Shown one piece after another: positions 1 through 7,698 of a DNA stretch of 64,000 nucleotides (the stretch's first letter is position 1; the number at the start of each line of letters is the position of its first letter). The translations under genes were made by a program, and so were the position numbers. The DNA is taken from positions 124,001-188,000 of the forward strand of contig CAJYAN010000007.1 in the NCBI GenBank assembly GCA_913064945.1, read 5' to 3'. The DNA is from an uncultured Gammaproteobacteria bacterium. GTDB lineage: Bacteria; Pseudomonadota; Gammaproteobacteria; UBA6429; Thiohalophilaceae. A model generated the notes under the pieces. That model saw only the letters and a program-made list of their open reading frames with translations, did not search any database and had not been told where the DNA came from.

Positions 1-39
1 GCAGTTTCTCGCTTAAATTTACCAAAATCCACCCTCTCG

Positions 40-56
40 GTCTGACGGAGTCAGAC
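40..56. repeat. short perfect inverted repeat
   Basis: Two 7-base arms (GTCTGAC and GTCAGAC) are separated by GGA, so the RNA could form a tight hairpin. No T-run follows on either strand, so it is not a typical Rho-independent terminator. The first 181 bases contain no gene I can support. Its role is unknown; it may belong to the 3' or 5' region of a gene outside the window. Confidence 0.4.
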
Positions 57-181
57 AATGCAGTCACACTATGACGGCATTTCTATCATTTTCTTTAAGA
101 CAATAGCGAATATAGAGGCGGCGAGAACAGTAGACTTATTGTAACTAATTGAAATTGCTATAAAATGTTGCTTTTTCGGGA

Positions 182-469
182 TTATTCCGGTTTTTGGGGT
201 TTACTCAGTGAATCAATAGACACGACGACGGTGTTATTTGGCTCATCAACAAAGCGGGGGCGGTCTGACATGGCACGGCCCGCTTCCAGTGCCAGCTCCT
301 GCTCACGTGCGCTAATCAGGCCGAGACAATCACGAATGCTTAAAATCGTCTGCTCTGACAAGGGATGCTTGAGGCCGGGCTTGGTATAGGTGTCTTTGGC
401 GACATCCGTCAGAACGCGTTTCACCATTCGCAGGACCTGTTCTTCCTTGCTTGAAATTTTGTCACTCAT
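182..469 (-). CDS. conserved hypothetical protein, 95 aa
   Basis: A small soluble protein of 95 residues with no signal peptide or membrane segment. The N-terminal two thirds are charged and probably helical (KEEQVLRMVKRVLTDVAKD, then LSEQTILSIRDCLGLISARE), and the C-terminal 25 residues are polar and likely extended. The regular helical pattern and normal codon use support a real gene. I recall similar short proteins in related gammaproteobacteria but know no function. The ATG at 469 is chosen because no better start lies upstream; the ribosome binding site is weak. It stands alone, with a 468-base gap on its 5' side. Confidence 0.7.
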   Translation of the reverse strand: MSDKISSKEEQVLRMVKRVLTDVAKDTYTKPGLKHPLSEQTILSIRDCLGLISAREQELALEAGRAMSDRPRFVDEPNNTVVVSIDSLSKPQKPE

Positions 470-937
470 AATATCGGGATCTCACATACGGCTGGTTGAG
501 GAAAGTCTAAGACCTAAAGCATAAAACAAAATGTCCAAAAGGGCTAATTCAATTGGTGAGCGAGATGCCGGGGAGGGGGCTGACGGGCGGGACGTTGATG
601 CGCGGCAGTTCTGTAGCGGGTAATCCCGTTCGAATCACTATGGGCTTGAGACCATCACCCGGGGTGCGAGGTCATCCGCGAGCCGACAGAAAGTATGTCG
701 GGCGGAACTCATTCGCCGAATGGCCATGGGCAGATCTGACCATGATTAAATGCTCAACGACCGGCGTATTCGCGCAGGCAAACATTTGATTTCAGCCAGG
801 GAAAATTAGCCTGATAAATCGACTCTCTCCAGCGCAACAGGCATGCTATGCTAAACACCGGTTTTTTGTGGCTTGCCTGATGTGCCGACAGCATATTGTC
901 CTGTAAGTCTCGTTTAATTTAATGACAAAAAATACGC
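470..937. other. intergenic region with several hairpins, possible structured RNA
   Basis: No convincing gene lies here; the one 78-codon frame at 553-789 has an implausible composition. GC-rich sequence at about 555-730 contains three compact perfect hairpins: CGGG-TAAT-CCCG at 617-628, CCGACA-N7-TGTCGG at 683-701, and CATTCG-C-CGAATG at 710-722. This density is unusual for a spacer and could mean a small structured RNA or the decayed remains of one. It does not match the tmRNA, RNase P RNA or tRNA sequences I can recall. Confidence 0.3.
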
Positions 938-1504
938 ATGTCCAATATCTCAAAATTACTTTTTACCCCAACCGACCACGAACAGGACTTTCCGGCAAAT
1001 CTTCTCATCGAAGGTCTGCGTACCCTGGCCTGGCTCGGCGAGGCATTCCCTAACGGACCTGCAAACAGCTTTCTTATCGGCACGGATTTTTTCAAGTACA
1101 TTACGTTTTTGGGCTGTGCGCCGGCCATGCAACTGGAACCTCCCAGGGAAGGGGATTTAAATTTTTGTTTTATTCATATTAATACCGGGCTACCAAAACC
1201 GTTGTTTCGTGGCCATGAGGCACGTTTTGTACCACGTTGTCCGGAATGTCGTCTGGGCCTCAGTGACTGGCAGACAGAACTCGCCGATTGGCAAGCAGAT
1301 CATCAGGCCACTTTTTCCTGCCCGCACTGCGCCGCGTCCCTCACCGTCCCTCAGGTGAACTGGCGAGAAAAGGCGGCGCTGGGCCGATGTTTTATCGAGG
1401 TCTATTCAGTCTACCCACACGAGGGCATTCCCACGCCGGCCTTTCTGTCACACTTAAGCCGCATTAGCGGTGTCGAGTGGAAGTATTTCTATGAACCGGC
1501 TTGA
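938..1504 (+). CDS. hypothetical zinc-ribbon protein, 188 aa
   Basis: Soluble protein of 188 residues with no signal peptide. Its middle carries two cysteine pairs (CPEC at about 102-105 and CPHC at about 129-132), the layout of a rubredoxin-like zinc ribbon. The N-terminal half and the aromatic C-terminal tail (VEWKYFYEP) resemble no family I recognise. The zinc-ribbon reading is an inference from cysteine spacing. It is monocistronic as far as can be seen: a 434-base gap after a gene on the other strand lies upstream, and a small open frame and a terminator follow. The ATG at 938 has only a weak ribosome binding site. Confidence 0.75.
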   Translation: MSNISKLLFTPTDHEQDFPANLLIEGLRTLAWLGEAFPNGPANSFLIGTDFFKYITFLGCAPAMQLEPPREGDLNFCFIHINTGLPKPLFRGHEARFVPRCPECRLGLSDWQTELADWQADHQATFSCPHCAASLTVPQVNWREKAALGRCFIEVYSVYPHEGIPTPAFLSHLSRISGVEWKYFYEPA

Positions 1505-1536
1505 CAAGGCCATGCTGAGAATTGCACACTCAAACC

Positions 1537-1623
1537 ATGCATAAACAAACCGCCATTATGATGAAACGCCGTCTACTGCCATGGGCAGTGGTAGCTTATT
1601 GGCTGGAGGAAATGCGACGATAG
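1537..1623 (+). CDS. possible small protein, 28 aa
   Basis: A 28-codon frame starts with ATG at 1537 and stops at 1621-1623. Internal ATGs at 1558 and 1561 would give a 20-21 residue basic, tryptophan-containing peptide (core MKRRLLPWAVVAYWLEEMRR). It lies between the zinc-ribbon gene and a strong terminator, where a tiny gene would fit. No clear ribosome binding site precedes any of the three ATGs, so this is weak. It may be spurious. Confidence 0.2.
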   Translation: MHKQTAIMMKRRLLPWAVVAYWLEEMRR

Positions 1624-1647
1624 CAGTATAAACAGTTTCAAAATCCA

Positions 1648-1681
1648 AAGGCCACCGATGACAACATCCGTGGCCTTTTTT
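1648..1681 (+). terminator. Rho-independent terminator
   Basis: The arms AAGGCCAC and GTGGCCTT pair perfectly. They extend past a single C-C mismatch through GATG/CATC, close on an ACAA loop, and are followed by a run of T. It ends transcription of the upstream plus-strand gene. The first ATG of the following open frame (1658) falls inside the left arm, which argues for the later start at 1712. Confidence 0.85.
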
Positions 1682-1711
1682 ATTGCATATGACAAACAGG
1701 GAATACGTACC

Positions 1712-2632
1712 ATGTCAGTTCCGGTCGCGTTTTTAGGGGTTATCCTGATCTGGTCGACGACACCACTGGCGATTAAGTGGAGTGGTGAAGGTGCCGGTTT
1801 TATTTTTGGTGTGAGTCTGCGGATGGCGATTGGTACATTTCTGTGCCTCATGTTGTTGTTGATCCTGCGTAAGCCTTTGCCCTGGCATCGTGCCGCTCGT
1901 CACAGTTATCTCGCCGCAGCGTTTGGTATTTATGTTTCCATGACCCTCGTCTACTGGGGCGCGCTGTATATTCCGTCCGGTTTGATCTCGGTGTTGTTTG
2001 GCCTAACACCTTTATTAACTGCCGTGCTGGCATTTTTTATACTGGGTGAGCGACACCTGAATTTCAGCAAGATTGGTGGCATCGTGCTGGGCATTGGCGG
2101 GCTGGGAATAATTTTTCATGACAGTCTGACGCAGACCGGCCAGTTACAGGGGATTTTGCTAGTGCTCGCTGCCGTACTTGTCCACGTTATGAGCGCCATC
2201 GGTGTCAAGCGGGTGAATGCCGGTTTACCAAGCCTGTCGTTGACGACGGGGGCCTTGCTACATGCAATGCCGGCGTATGCGCTGACCTGGTGGCTGGTGG
2301 ACGGCCAGCTTCCGACAGGGATCCCGACGCGCAGCCTGTATGCGATTATTTACCTTGGAGTGATGGGGTCTGTGGTGGGCTTTATTCTGTACTTCTACAT
2401 TTTAAAACATGTACAGGCAACCCACGTTGCCTTACTGACGCTGGTAACGCCGGTATTGGCATTGTTCTTCGGCTATCGTTTTAATCATGAACAGATCACC
2501 CCCTGGATCGGTGGTGGCACGCTGCTGATATTACTGGGCATGACCTTTTTCCAGTGGGGCCACCGACTACGAGTGCGTCGGCGACTGAATAAAGTGAGTC
2601 CTGGACTTGAGGGACCCCCACAAAAATTTTAG
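1712..2632 (+). CDS. DMT-superfamily (EamA-type) inner-membrane transporter
   Basis: Member of the drug/metabolite transporter superfamily, predicted to move a small metabolite across the inner membrane; the substrate cannot be read from sequence. The 306-residue product has about ten hydrophobic segments in two EamA-like halves. Typical signatures are the first segment (GVILIWSTTPLAIKWSGEG), the mid-protein FGLTPLLTAVLAFFILGE, and the second-half LVTPVLALFFGY. The start is placed at the ATG at 1712 because the upstream in-frame ATG at 1658 lies within a terminator stem and adds residues unlike the family. The C-terminus ends in a basic tail. It has no operon partner. Confidence 0.88.
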   Translation: MSVPVAFLGVILIWSTTPLAIKWSGEGAGFIFGVSLRMAIGTFLCLMLLLILRKPLPWHRAARHSYLAAAFGIYVSMTLVYWGALYIPSGLISVLFGLTPLLTAVLAFFILGERHLNFSKIGGIVLGIGGLGIIFHDSLTQTGQLQGILLVLAAVLVHVMSAIGVKRVNAGLPSLSLTTGALLHAMPAYALTWWLVDGQLPTGIPTRSLYAIIYLGVMGSVVGFILYFYILKHVQATHVALLTLVTPVLALFFGYRFNHEQITPWIGGGTLLILLGMTFFQWGHRLRVRRRLNKVSPGLEGPPQKF

Positions 2633-3055
2633 TCACTGGTCATTGTGAGGAAACACAGAATAATGACTATTTTTCAGTGTTGAGGTGGCCATCTCGAGAA
2701 TATTCTGTATATCACGAGATGGCGTCAGTTACCGGAGGGTATCCTTTAAGGCGCTTCACTCCACCGCAATGACGGGCTTTTTTCATTGTGTATACAATGG
2801 TACTTAAGTAACGCATTGTTTTTGATCGCAATTTTGTGGGGATGAGTCAGGGCCTGGACTGAGTATTGAAAAACCGGATGTCGTCCGCGGGGATTAATCG
2901 CTATCGACTAATGTGGATGCGCCGGAGGCTACTATGCCTGACGGTGCATTCATCATCCTTTGTCGACAATGCATACACGTCCTGAATTGGTGAGCCTGAC
3001 ACTCCCATTGCACAGGCCGGGTCGTTTGTGTTTAAAAGCAGTGGATAGATGAGTG
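2633..3055. repeat. gene-free region with inverted repeats
   Basis: No gene is supported here. A 9-base perfect inverted repeat (GCCATCTCG at 2688-2696, CGAGATGGC at 2715-2723) is the clearest structure; no T-run follows. The sequence GTCATTGTGAGG near 2639 and CCGCAATGAC near 2764-2774 face each other as degenerate ends of a GTCATTGCGA-type dispersed repeat, of which another partial copy lies near 5840. The remainder up to the thioesterase gene shows nothing I can name. Confidence 0.4.
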
Positions 3056-3451
3056 CTAGAAATATTTTGTCAATGCTTGCGGTAACGTCGGGCGGCCATT
3101 GCTACCGATGGCGGTACCAATAATCTTGGCCTGCAGGGCGCGCTGATTATCGCCGAGCCGTTGTATCTCCTGCACAAAGGCAAACTTGAGTCGTGACTCG
3201 CGTTCCATTCGAACGCCGACACGAAAGACATCACCGCTTTTTAAAGGCTGCCTGTAGTCAATTTCGGCACGGACGACGACCAGATGAATGCCATTTCGGG
3301 TGTATTCAGCAAAGTCGATACCAATACTTTTTAAAAATTCATGCCGCGCATGTTCCAGATAGTTCTGGTAGACGGCGTTATTGACGATGCCCTGAATATC
3401 ACATTCGTAATCACGCACGGCCATATCGAGAGAGAAGGGATAGTCGTCCAT
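3056..3451 (-). CDS. acyl-CoA thioesterase, hot-dog fold (YbgC/FcbC-like)
   Basis: A 131-residue member of the 4-hydroxybenzoyl-CoA thioesterase-like hot-dog family, which hydrolyses acyl-CoA thioesters in the cytoplasm. The family signature sits near the N-terminus (residues about 14-36: D18, then QGIVNNAVYQNYLEHAR). Asp18 corresponds to the usual catalytic acid, followed by the asparagine/tyrosine stretch that starts the long hot-dog helix. Length is normal for the family. The physiological acyl group is unknown. It stands alone, with ispG about 160 bases further along on the same strand. Confidence 0.85.
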   Translation of the reverse strand: MDDYPFSLDMAVRDYECDIQGIVNNAVYQNYLEHARHEFLKSIGIDFAEYTRNGIHLVVVRAEIDYRQPLKSGDVFRVGVRMERESRLKFAFVQEIQRLGDNQRALQAKIIGTAIGSNGRPTLPQALTKYF

Positions 3452-3614
3452 GCTTAAGTGCCTTTACTATATTTTCTGAATCGCAGAGGACACAGGGATA
3501 AAGAAGTCATCATTGTTCTATGTTTTTGTCGGTGATCAAATAGACTGGCCGCGGCTAGAGATGCATTTTTATGCCTCATTCCACTACTCACCTCTGTGGT
3601 TCGATGGTTTGTTC

Positions 3615-4817
3615 CTATCCAAACGTCCGCTCAATATAAGTTTCCACCAGTTGTTGAAACTCGGCGGCGATGTTATCGCCTTTCAAGGTCACGGTCTTTT
3701 CGCCATCTTCATAGACCGGTGCCACGGGCCTTTCACCACTGCCAGGCAGGCTGATGCCGATGTTGGCGTGTTTGCTTTCACCGGGTCCATTAACGACACA
3801 GCCCATGACCGCGACGGTCATGCGTTCGACACCGGGATATTTTGTTGACCACTGTGGCATTTGCTCACGGATATAGGTCTGGATATCTTTGGCCAGGTGC
3901 TGAAAGTAGTCACTCGTGGTACGACCGCAACCAGGGCAGGCCACGACCTGTGGAACAAAGGCGCGGAGACCCAGTGATTGTAAAATCTCCTGCGCGACGA
4001 TGACTTCGGCGGTACGTGACTGGCCCGGTTCCGGTGTCAACGAAATACGAATGGTATCGCCAATGCCCTGTTGTAATAGTACGGCCAGGGCGGCGGTGGA
4101 GGCGACAATGCCCTTGCTGCCCATACCGGCCTCCGTCAGACCAAGATGTAAGGAGTAGTCACTGCGCCGGGCCAGTTCCTGATAAACCATGATCAGATCC
4201 TGTACGCCGCTCATTTTGCAGGACAGGATGATCTTGTCATGCGCCAGTCCCAGTTGCTCGGCAGCGGCGGCGCTCTCCAGGGCTGAGGCGATCATGGCAT
4301 CGAACATAATTTGCTTTGCGTCAAGCGGATCGGGACGCTGGTTGTTCTCATCCATGAGGCGCGCCAGCAAACCCTGGTCCATGGAGCCCCAGTTGACACC
4401 GATCCGCACCGGTTTTTCATGGAGGCAGGCAATCTCGATCATTTGGGCAAACTGCTCGTCGCGCTTCTTGCCCTTACCGACATTACCGGGATTGATGCGG
4501 TACTTGGCCAGGGCAGCAGCGCAGTCGGGGTAGTCGCGGAGCAACTTATGGCCGTTGAAGTGAAAGTCGCCGATGAGCGGAGTGTGACAGCCAAAGCGGT
4601 CCAGTTGCTCGCGAATGATGGGTACCGCCGCCGCCGCTTCAGCGCTATTGACGGTAATACGCACCAGCTCGGAACCGGCCTGGGCCAGTTCCTGCACCTG
4701 GCGCACGGTCGCGGCCACATTGGCAGTATCGGTATTGGTCATGGACTGGATCACTACCGGGGCATTGCCGCCGACGGTGATAGGGCCAATTTGTACGGGA
4801 ACGGTCGTGTGTCGCAT
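3615..4817 (-). CDS. ispG: 4-hydroxy-3-methylbut-2-enyl diphosphate synthase
   Basis: IspG (GcpE) catalyses the penultimate step of the MEP isoprenoid pathway, reductively opening MEcPP to HMBPP with a [4Fe-4S] cluster in the cytoplasm. The 400-residue protein has the N-terminal TIM-barrel part ([20 protein letters not shown]) and the C-terminal cluster domain with Cys294 and Cys297 (ACPGCGRT), Cys340 ([10 protein letters not shown]) and a following Glu347 as expected ligands. Length is a little above the E. coli enzyme but normal. It is transcribed away from the methyltransferase gene, so the 137-base gap at its 5' side should hold divergent promoters. Confidence 0.97.
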   Translation of the reverse strand: MRHTTVPVQIGPITVGGNAPVVIQSMTNTDTANVAATVRQVQELAQAGSELVRITVNSAEAAAAVPIIREQLDRFGCHTPLIGDFHFNGHKLLRDYPDCAAALAKYRINPGNVGKGKKRDEQFAQMIEIACLHEKPVRIGVNWGSMDQGLLARLMDENNQRPDPLDAKQIMFDAMIASALESAAAAEQLGLAHDKIILSCKMSGVQDLIMVYQELARRSDYSLHLGLTEAGMGSKGIVASTAALAVLLQQGIGDTIRISLTPEPGQSRTAEVIVAQEILQSLGLRAFVPQVVACPGCGRTTSDYFQHLAKDIQTYIREQMPQWSTKYPGVERMTVAVMGCVVNGPGESKHANIGISLPGSGERPVAPVYEDGEKTVTLKGDNIAAEFQQLVETYIERTFG

Positions 4818-4888
4818 AAATCCTGTCTGGTTCTGGTTAGCGTGGGCGGATCATAGCATTTTATCACTACATTTCAGACACACTGGGA

Positions 4889-4917
4889 CTGAACTAAGCG
4901 GATAAAACCTCTATAAT
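4889..4917 (+). promoter_or_regulatory. possible sigma-70-type promoter for the methyltransferase gene
   Basis: A perfect TATAAT hexamer at 4912-4917 lies 17 bases downstream of CTGAAC (4889-4894), a poor -35 match. It points toward the gene at 4954, whose start is preceded by GAGG at a reasonable distance. This rests on sequence similarity alone. Confidence 0.35.
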
Positions 4918-4953
4918 GCCATCTTCGACTACAGATGATGAGGATATGCGGGG

Positions 4954-5829
4954 ATGGGCAAGTCAGAAAAGGCCAAGAATAAGCACAAAGATAAAAAAGA
5001 TAAAAAGCTCAAGCCGACCCTGGCGGAACAGGCCGATAAGCATGCCCTCTATCAGATGTCCGTGCAGGACCCGGAAGTGGAGCTGGATTTCTTCGTCAAG
5101 ACCTTCAAGGAACTCAAGGGCCGTGAACCCATGAGCCTGCGCGAAGACTTCTGTGGCACCTTTCATATCTCGGTCGATTGGCTAAAGCGCAACCCCAAAT
5201 ATACCGCCGTCGGCGTCGATTTTGATCAGCCCACCCTGGACTGGGGCCACGAACACAACCTGAAACCCGCCGGTGAAGAAGTGGCGAGTCGTCTGCAGCT
5301 CTTCTGCGACGACGTACGCAATGTTACCGCGCCCAGGGTCGACATGAACTGTGCGTTGAATTTCAGTTACTGTATTTTCAAGACACGTGATGAATTGCGC
5401 GGCTATTTTGAAAAGGCACGCGAAAGCCTGAATGATGACGGCATGCTGTTCATGGATTTGTTTGGCGGCACCGAGTGTCAGGATGTACTGGAGGAAGATA
5501 CCGAACTGGATGATGTCGATGCAACCTATGTCTGGGAACACGCCAAGTTTAATCCGATCAATAATCATATCGACTGCCATATACATTTCGAATTCGCCGA
5601 TGGCTCCCGTATGGAAAAGGCCTTTACCTATCACTGGCGTCTGTGGTCACTGCCGGAAATCAAAGAACTGTTAGAAGAGGCCGGCTTCAGCAAGGTGCGT
5701 ATCTACTGGGAAGAGTACGAAGAAGGCGACGAAGACGATGAGAACATGGAAGGCACCGGTGAGTACTATGAAACCGATGATGTCGAAAACCAGGAATCGT
5801 GGATGGTGTATATCGTTGCGGAGAAATAG
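4954..5829 (+). CDS. class I SAM-dependent methyltransferase
   Basis: A 291-residue cytoplasmic protein with a lysine-rich N-terminal tail of about 25 residues and then a Rossmann-type methyltransferase core. Motif I reads LREDFCGTF (about 62-70), followed by an acidic strand end (VGVDFD) and a later DDGMLFMDLFGG segment typical of the fold. The C-terminal 35 residues are very acidic (EEYEEGDEDDEN), so the protein has oppositely charged ends. The substrate is unknown; neither the neighbours nor motifs indicate RNA, protein or small-molecule specificity. The ATG at 4954 has GAGG upstream. A terminator follows about 45 bases downstream. Confidence 0.8.
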   Translation: MGKSEKAKNKHKDKKDKKLKPTLAEQADKHALYQMSVQDPEVELDFFVKTFKELKGREPMSLREDFCGTFHISVDWLKRNPKYTAVGVDFDQPTLDWGHEHNLKPAGEEVASRLQLFCDDVRNVTAPRVDMNCALNFSYCIFKTRDELRGYFEKARESLNDDGMLFMDLFGGTECQDVLEEDTELDDVDATYVWEHAKFNPINNHIDCHIHFEFADGSRMEKAFTYHWRLWSLPEIKELLEEAGFSKVRIYWEEYEEGDEDDENMEGTGEYYETDDVENQESWMVYIVAEK

Positions 5830-5839
5830 ATTAACCAAT

Positions 5840-5871
5840 TGTCATTGCGAAGCTGTCAGGCTGAAGCAATC
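5840..5871 (+). repeat. partial copy of a GTCATTGCGA-type dispersed repeat
   Basis: The stretch starting TGTCATTGCGAAGC and ending GAAGCAATCT matches the general form of a short dispersed intergenic repeat I know from many bacterial genomes (GTCATTGCGA ... GAAGCAATC). It lies just upstream of a terminator. A more degenerate copy appears in the 2633-3055 gap. The function of such repeats is uncertain. Confidence 0.4.
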
Positions 5872-5872
5872 T

Positions 5873-5901
5873 AAAAAACGGCGCTTTAAGCGCCGTTTTT
5901 T
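5873..5901. terminator. bidirectional Rho-independent terminator
   Basis: A nearly continuous inverted repeat: an A-run followed by CGGCGCTT, a single T, AAGCGCCG and a T-run. Because one arm starts with six A and the other ends with six T, it can terminate transcription from both sides. It therefore serves the methyltransferase gene on the plus strand and the MBL-fold gene on the minus strand. Confidence 0.92.
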
Positions 5902-6014
5902 ATACTTGCGGTGTTCTTAAAACATTGTGTTTTATTTTAGAGTTTTGGATAAGTTTATCAACTACCAGATTCTGTCCTTTGATAAGTTTAGGAGCGGTGT
6001 CTCAATATGGTTAT

Positions 6015-6707
6015 TTATACTTCTTTGACAGCAGCATAAGGCTCTTCGCGTACTCGGTCGTGAATATGCATGCGATAATCAACAAACTTGTCTACATCAT
6101 GAAAGTGCATAAACGGATTACCGCCGCACTGTTCTTCCATGGTCGAGGTTTCTTTCACGGCATAGTTATGCCCGGGGTGGATTATGGTATCGCCTGGCAA
6201 CTGGCCCAGCTTGTTCAGTGTATCGAACATCACATTCGGGTCACCACCGTTCAGGTCGCAGCGGCCACAGCCAAAGACAAACATCGTGTCGCCGGTAATC
6301 AGGTCGTGATTGACCTTGTAACAGGCGGAACCGGGGGTGTGGCCGGGGGTGTGGAGGATTTCAATCGGGGTGTCACCGAGCTGAATGATATCGCCGCCAT
6401 GATGCAGGGTGGGCAGGTCCTGGTGCCGGCCCCAGAACTGGGCTTCGGCCTTGAGCAGGTGTAGCTGGGCGTCGTATTTGTGCAGGACCTGCTGGATACC
6501 ATTGATATGGTCGTGGTGACTATGAGTCAGCAGAATGTCGGTGACCTGTACGCCTTTTTGCTTCGCCAGACGGATGACCTCACCCACATCCCAGGCAGGG
6601 TCGACTACGGCAGCGCGGCCGGTGTTTGTGTCCGAGATGAGATAAATAAAGTTTTCCATCGGCCCCAGTTCCAGGGCATCGATAGTGTAGGGGGGATCTA
6701 TTGACAT
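6015..6707 (-). CDS. MBL-fold metallohydrolase, glyoxalase II-like
   Basis: A 230-residue metallo-beta-lactamase-fold enzyme, probably a thioester hydrolase related to hydroxyacylglutathione hydrolases. The metal-binding motif THSHHDH gives His62, His64, Asp66 and His67. Further ligands are expected in the HTPGHTPGS region (about 117-125), at the Asp of LITGDTMF and at the His of IIHPGHNY. Length is slightly short of classical glyoxalase II and the C-terminal substrate domain differs, so the exact substrate is open. The ATG at 6707 has a good GGAG site upstream. It is divergent from the transglycosylase gene. Confidence 0.85.
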   Translation of the reverse strand: MSIDPPYTIDALELGPMENFIYLISDTNTGRAAVVDPAWDVGEVIRLAKQKGVQVTDILLTHSHHDHINGIQQVLHKYDAQLHLLKAEAQFWGRHQDLPTLHHGGDIIQLGDTPIEILHTPGHTPGSACYKVNHDLITGDTMFVFGCGRCDLNGGDPNVMFDTLNKLGQLPGDTIIHPGHNYAVKETSTMEEQCGGNPFMHFHDVDKFVDYRMHIHDRVREEPYAAVKEV

Positions 6708-6852
6708 AGGTAACTCCAGCCATTTGAGGATAGTGAGTACTTAACGGCACTATTGTAGGACAGGCGAATGTGACAAACATCCCCTAACGGGGGATTTGAG
6801 TCAGGTCAATATCTGCCGATAATAAGGGCATGTCTGGAAAAAATTGTCTGTC

Positions 6853-7464
6853 ATGCGGATTTATTCATCAGCACTAACCATTGGGGTAATGCTAACACTG
6901 CTGTGGCCGCTGTCGGCGTCGGCCTATTTCCTCTACCAATTGCCAGACGGCAGTCGCCTGATCACGGATCGCGTCCACTATGGACCGCATTACAAACTGA
7001 TTCGCGCCAGCCGCGAGGCAAACAACATGGGGCGTTACGCCGCGCGTCACTATCGGCGTCACTCGTCCAGGACCAGGGACTACGAGAAGCTTATTCGTCA
7101 CTTTGCTCATCGCTATGATGTGGACATTGCCCTGGTGAAGGCCATTATCCATACCGAGTCCTATTTCAATCCCGATGCCACCTCGAAGGTGGGTGCCTCC
7201 GGCCTGATGCAGTTGATGCCGGCAACCGCTGAGCGTTATGGGGTGACGGATATCTACGACCCGCGACAGAATCTGGAGGCGGGGGTGCGTTACCTGCGAC
7301 ACTTATTGGTGAAATACGGCAATCGCCTGCGCTTTGCTATTGCGGCCTATAATGCGGGTGAGACGGCGGTGCAGAAATATAATGGTATTCCGCCCTATCC
7401 CGAGACTCAGCGCTATGTTAGTAAAGTGATGGAGCGCGTGAGTTATTATAGCCGCTGGCAATGA
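6853..7464 (+). CDS. periplasmic lytic transglycosylase (SLT domain)
   Basis: A soluble lytic transglycosylase-like enzyme that cleaves peptidoglycan glycan strands. The N-terminal hydrophobic signal sequence ends about residue 24 (PLSASA), followed by a short DUF4124-like stretch (LPDGSRLITDR). The SLT domain runs from about residue 78 to the end, with catalytic Glu102 (IIHTESYFNP), GASGLMQLMPATA and AIAAYNAGE motifs. Start: the ATG at 6853 begins a normal signal peptide; an upstream in-frame TTG at 6844 adds only three residues and has no better ribosome site. The 204-residue length fits small SLT-family proteins. Confidence 0.9.
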   Translation: MRIYSSALTIGVMLTLLWPLSASAYFLYQLPDGSRLITDRVHYGPHYKLIRASREANNMGRYAARHYRRHSSRTRDYEKLIRHFAHRYDVDIALVKAIIHTESYFNPDATSKVGASGLMQLMPATAERYGVTDIYDPRQNLEAGVRYLRHLLVKYGNRLRFAIAAYNAGETAVQKYNGIPPYPETQRYVSKVMERVSYYSRWQ

Positions 7465-7698
7465 TCAAATCGTCACGACCTGTCGGTTTTCGCGCGAGCT
7501 ACTGAATATGGTCGACTAGCCTTGTCAGTAGAAGGGTTTCTGCAGGGCAATACTCGTCAGGTTGATCGCGTAGGCCAGCCAAGCCTGTTCAAGGCGCTGA
7601 GGGAGTCTCCTTCTGTGAGTAAAGTTGGTGTTTCGCACTCATCACCATGAACAGTCTCTGTCGTAAGAAAATGCGGCTGCCTCAGGTACACTAAGCAG

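Noticed and set aside
612-640. tRNA-like GTTCGAATC sequence
   Set aside because: The T-stem does not pair properly and there is no acceptor or anticodon arm.
553-789. 78-codon plus-strand frame
   Set aside because: The protein composition (Gly-, Arg- and Pro-rich start) is implausible and the DNA holds hairpins; no good ribosome site.
2688-2723. Inverted repeat considered as a terminator of the DMT transporter gene
   Set aside because: The loop is long (18 bases) and no T-run follows.
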